Assembly: GCA_949067325.1 (NCBI GenBank)
Contig: CARTDZ010000037.1
Span: forward strand, 1-6,685
DNA: 6,685 nucleotides
From: an uncultured Eubacteriales bacterium
GTDB taxonomy: Bacteria > Bacillota > Clostridia > Christensenellales > UBA1242
Direction: 5' to 3'
The notes below the pieces were generated by a model that was not told the origin of the DNA, ran no database searches, and saw only the letters and a program-made list of their open reading frames with translations. Below, piece after piece: positions 5,816-6,685 of the stretch (its first letter is position 1; every line of letters starts with the position of its first letter). A program made the position numbers and the translations under genes.

Positions 5816-6526
5816 TTAAAGCTTATCCAGCAAATTGTATCGCTCAGTATGCACAATCGCGCCAAAGATTTTCTCTTTAGCACCTTTATACTGTTTTTCG
5901 AGATTATTCAAAAATGCCTTTGCCTTTTCTCTTTCAGTGTGTTTGTCAGCAGGGCAGATGTTTTTTAAAACGGGGTAATTTTTTGATACGCGAATGACAT
6001 CTTTTTCGTCGCAATAGATAAGTGGCCGAATTGCAAAAAGTTCTTGACGAGAAAGATATGTTTTTGGTTTGAAAGTTGAAAGACGTCCTTCAAAAAATAG
6101 ACTGATAATAAAGGTTTCGATGAGATCGTCTTTGTGATGGCCGAGTGCAATTTTGTTGCAACCTAGTTCTTTTGCCTTGCTATTTAATAGTCCTCTACGC
6201 ATATTGGCACAAAGCGAGCAGGGATTTTTTTCTTGTCTTATGTCAAAAACCACCTCAAAAACGTTGGATTTTTCAACATAAAACTCAACATCAAGTTCTT
6301 TGCAAAAATTTTCGATCGCACTATAATCGTTTTTGCCATTTGTTAAATCTATGGCTATGGCTATAAGTTCAAAGTGTTGTGGGCTGAACCTTTGATATGC
6401 TTTCAAAGCATGAAGAAGCGTCAAGCTATCTTTGCCGCCAGAAATACCGACACAAATCTTGTCGCCATTTTCAATGAGATTATAGTCTTCAACTGCTTTT
6501 CTTAAAACACTTAATATTTTTCTCAC
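5816..6526 (-). CDS. ttcA: tRNA 2-thiocytidine(32) synthetase-like protein (TtcA family)
   Basis: This is a 236-residue PP-loop ATPase of the TtcA/TilS superfamily. TtcA uses ATP and a [4Fe-4S] cluster to put sulfur on cytidine 32 of certain tRNAs, with sulfur supplied by a cysteine desulfurase. Seen here are the PP-loop SGGKDS (29-34), the CSLC pair (Cys103, Cys106) followed by MRRG, GHHKDD (129-134), IRPL (166-169), and a third cysteine, Cys191, in CPADKHTERE. The three cysteines match the cluster ligands of TtcA and argue against TilS, which lacks them. The protein is shorter than E. coli TtcA (about 311 residues), like many Bacillota members. The start is GTG (6524-6526), chosen because an AAGGA-type RBS (6533-6538) sits correctly and no better in-frame start exists. 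It has its own promoter, and gpmI follows 221 bp downstream on the same strand. The exact tRNA substrate in this organism is inferred. Confidence 0.9.
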   Translation of the reverse strand: MRKILSVLRKAVEDYNLIENGDKICVGISGGKDSLTLLHALKAYQRFSPQHFELIAIAIDLTNGKNDYSAIENFCKELDVEFYVEKSNVFEVVFDIRQEKNPCSLCANMRRGLLNSKAKELGCNKIALGHHKDDLIETFIISLFFEGRLSTFKPKTYLSRQELFAIRPLIYCDEKDVIRVSKNYPVLKNICPADKHTEREKAKAFLNNLEKQYKGAKEKIFGAIVHTERYNLLDKL

Positions 6527-6542
6527 AATTTTTCCTTTTCTT

Positions 6543-6632
6543 AAAAATTATAGCACTTTATCACAAAAAACACAATTTTTATTGAAAAATAATTGATTTT
6601 TGTTTGAAAAACTAATTTAAAGATTTTTTTTT
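6543..6632. promoter_or_regulatory. Phased A/T-tracts in the divergent intergenic region
   Basis: A- and T-runs are centred near 6545, 6567, 6578, 6587, 6599, 6609 and 6628, close to multiples of 10-11 bp. They lie between the ttcA promoter and a rightward promoter. Moderate curvature is possible. The signal is weaker than at 5630-5795 because runs are fewer and one turn is skipped. Confidence 0.35.
6547..6575 (-). promoter_or_regulatory. ttcA promoter with extended -10
   Basis: On the minus strand, TGCTATAAT ends at 6547 (TATAAT at 6547-6552), an exact extended -10. A partial -35, TTGTGT (6570-6575), lies 17 bp upstream. The start would be near 6540, giving a leader of about 14 nt that contains the RBS just before the GTG. 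Confidence 0.7.
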
Positions 6633-6660
6633 GACAATGCTTGAATTTTGAATTTAAAAT
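6631..6660 (+). promoter_or_regulatory. Rightward sigma-A-type promoter for a gene beyond the window
   Basis: A consensus TTGACA (6631-6636) is followed after 18 bp by TAAAAT (6655-6660). A T-run directly precedes the -35. Transcription would start near 6667. ATGs at 6667 and 6677 have no RBS, so the start codon of the gene is probably past the window end. Confidence 0.6.
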
Positions 6661-6685
6661 ACGCAAATGTTAAAAAATGGCTATA

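Noticed and set aside
5803..5817. GAACTTGTGTTC hairpin as the ttcA terminator
   Set aside because: The stem is only 4 bp, and in the ttcA direction it lacks a following T-run. The T-run lies on the opposite strand.

Overview
The window is AT-rich DNA. Its genes have strong AGGAG-type ribosome binding sites, extended -10 promoters (TGnTATAAT) and short leaders. This, together with the protein types, points to a low-GC Gram-positive bacterium of the Bacillota, probably Clostridia-like and perhaps uncultured. That placement is an inference from composition and family resemblance, since no rRNA or other marker gene is present.

Layout, left to right. (1) At 3-92 is the likely 3' tail of an unidentified rightward gene. 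It is followed by a short motif (93-128) and a strong bidirectional terminator (129-159). (2) A leftward short-chain dehydrogenase lies at 170-886 with its own extended -10 promoter. (3) A 548-bp intergenic region (887-1434) separates two divergent genes and is full of dyad symmetry: a perfect 16-bp inverted repeat, a GC-rich terminator-like hairpin, a 94-bp imperfect dyad, an AT hairpin, and an inverted copy of the 93-128 motif. (4) A rightward ligD (1435-4062) encodes a three-domain PE-LIG-POL repair ligase. (5) Leftward gpmI (4098-5594) converges on ligD across 35 bp. (6) A 221-bp gap upstream of gpmI is about two thirds T on the + strand, with T-tracts phased near the helical repeat. (7) Leftward ttcA (5816-6526) is followed by a divergent promoter region for an unseen rightward gene.

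The four complete genes do not form one pathway. They cover an orphan redox enzyme, DNA end repair, glycolysis and tRNA thiolation, and each appears to have its own promoter. gpmI and ttcA share a strand but are separated by the T-rich region, so they are probably not a tight operon.

No CRISPR array, transposase, phage gene, tRNA or rRNA was seen. The coding content is ordinary. The signals that annotation does not explain are the structured region at 887-1347, whose end motif recurs inverted on the other side of the dehydrogenase gene, and the phased T-tract region upstream of gpmI.
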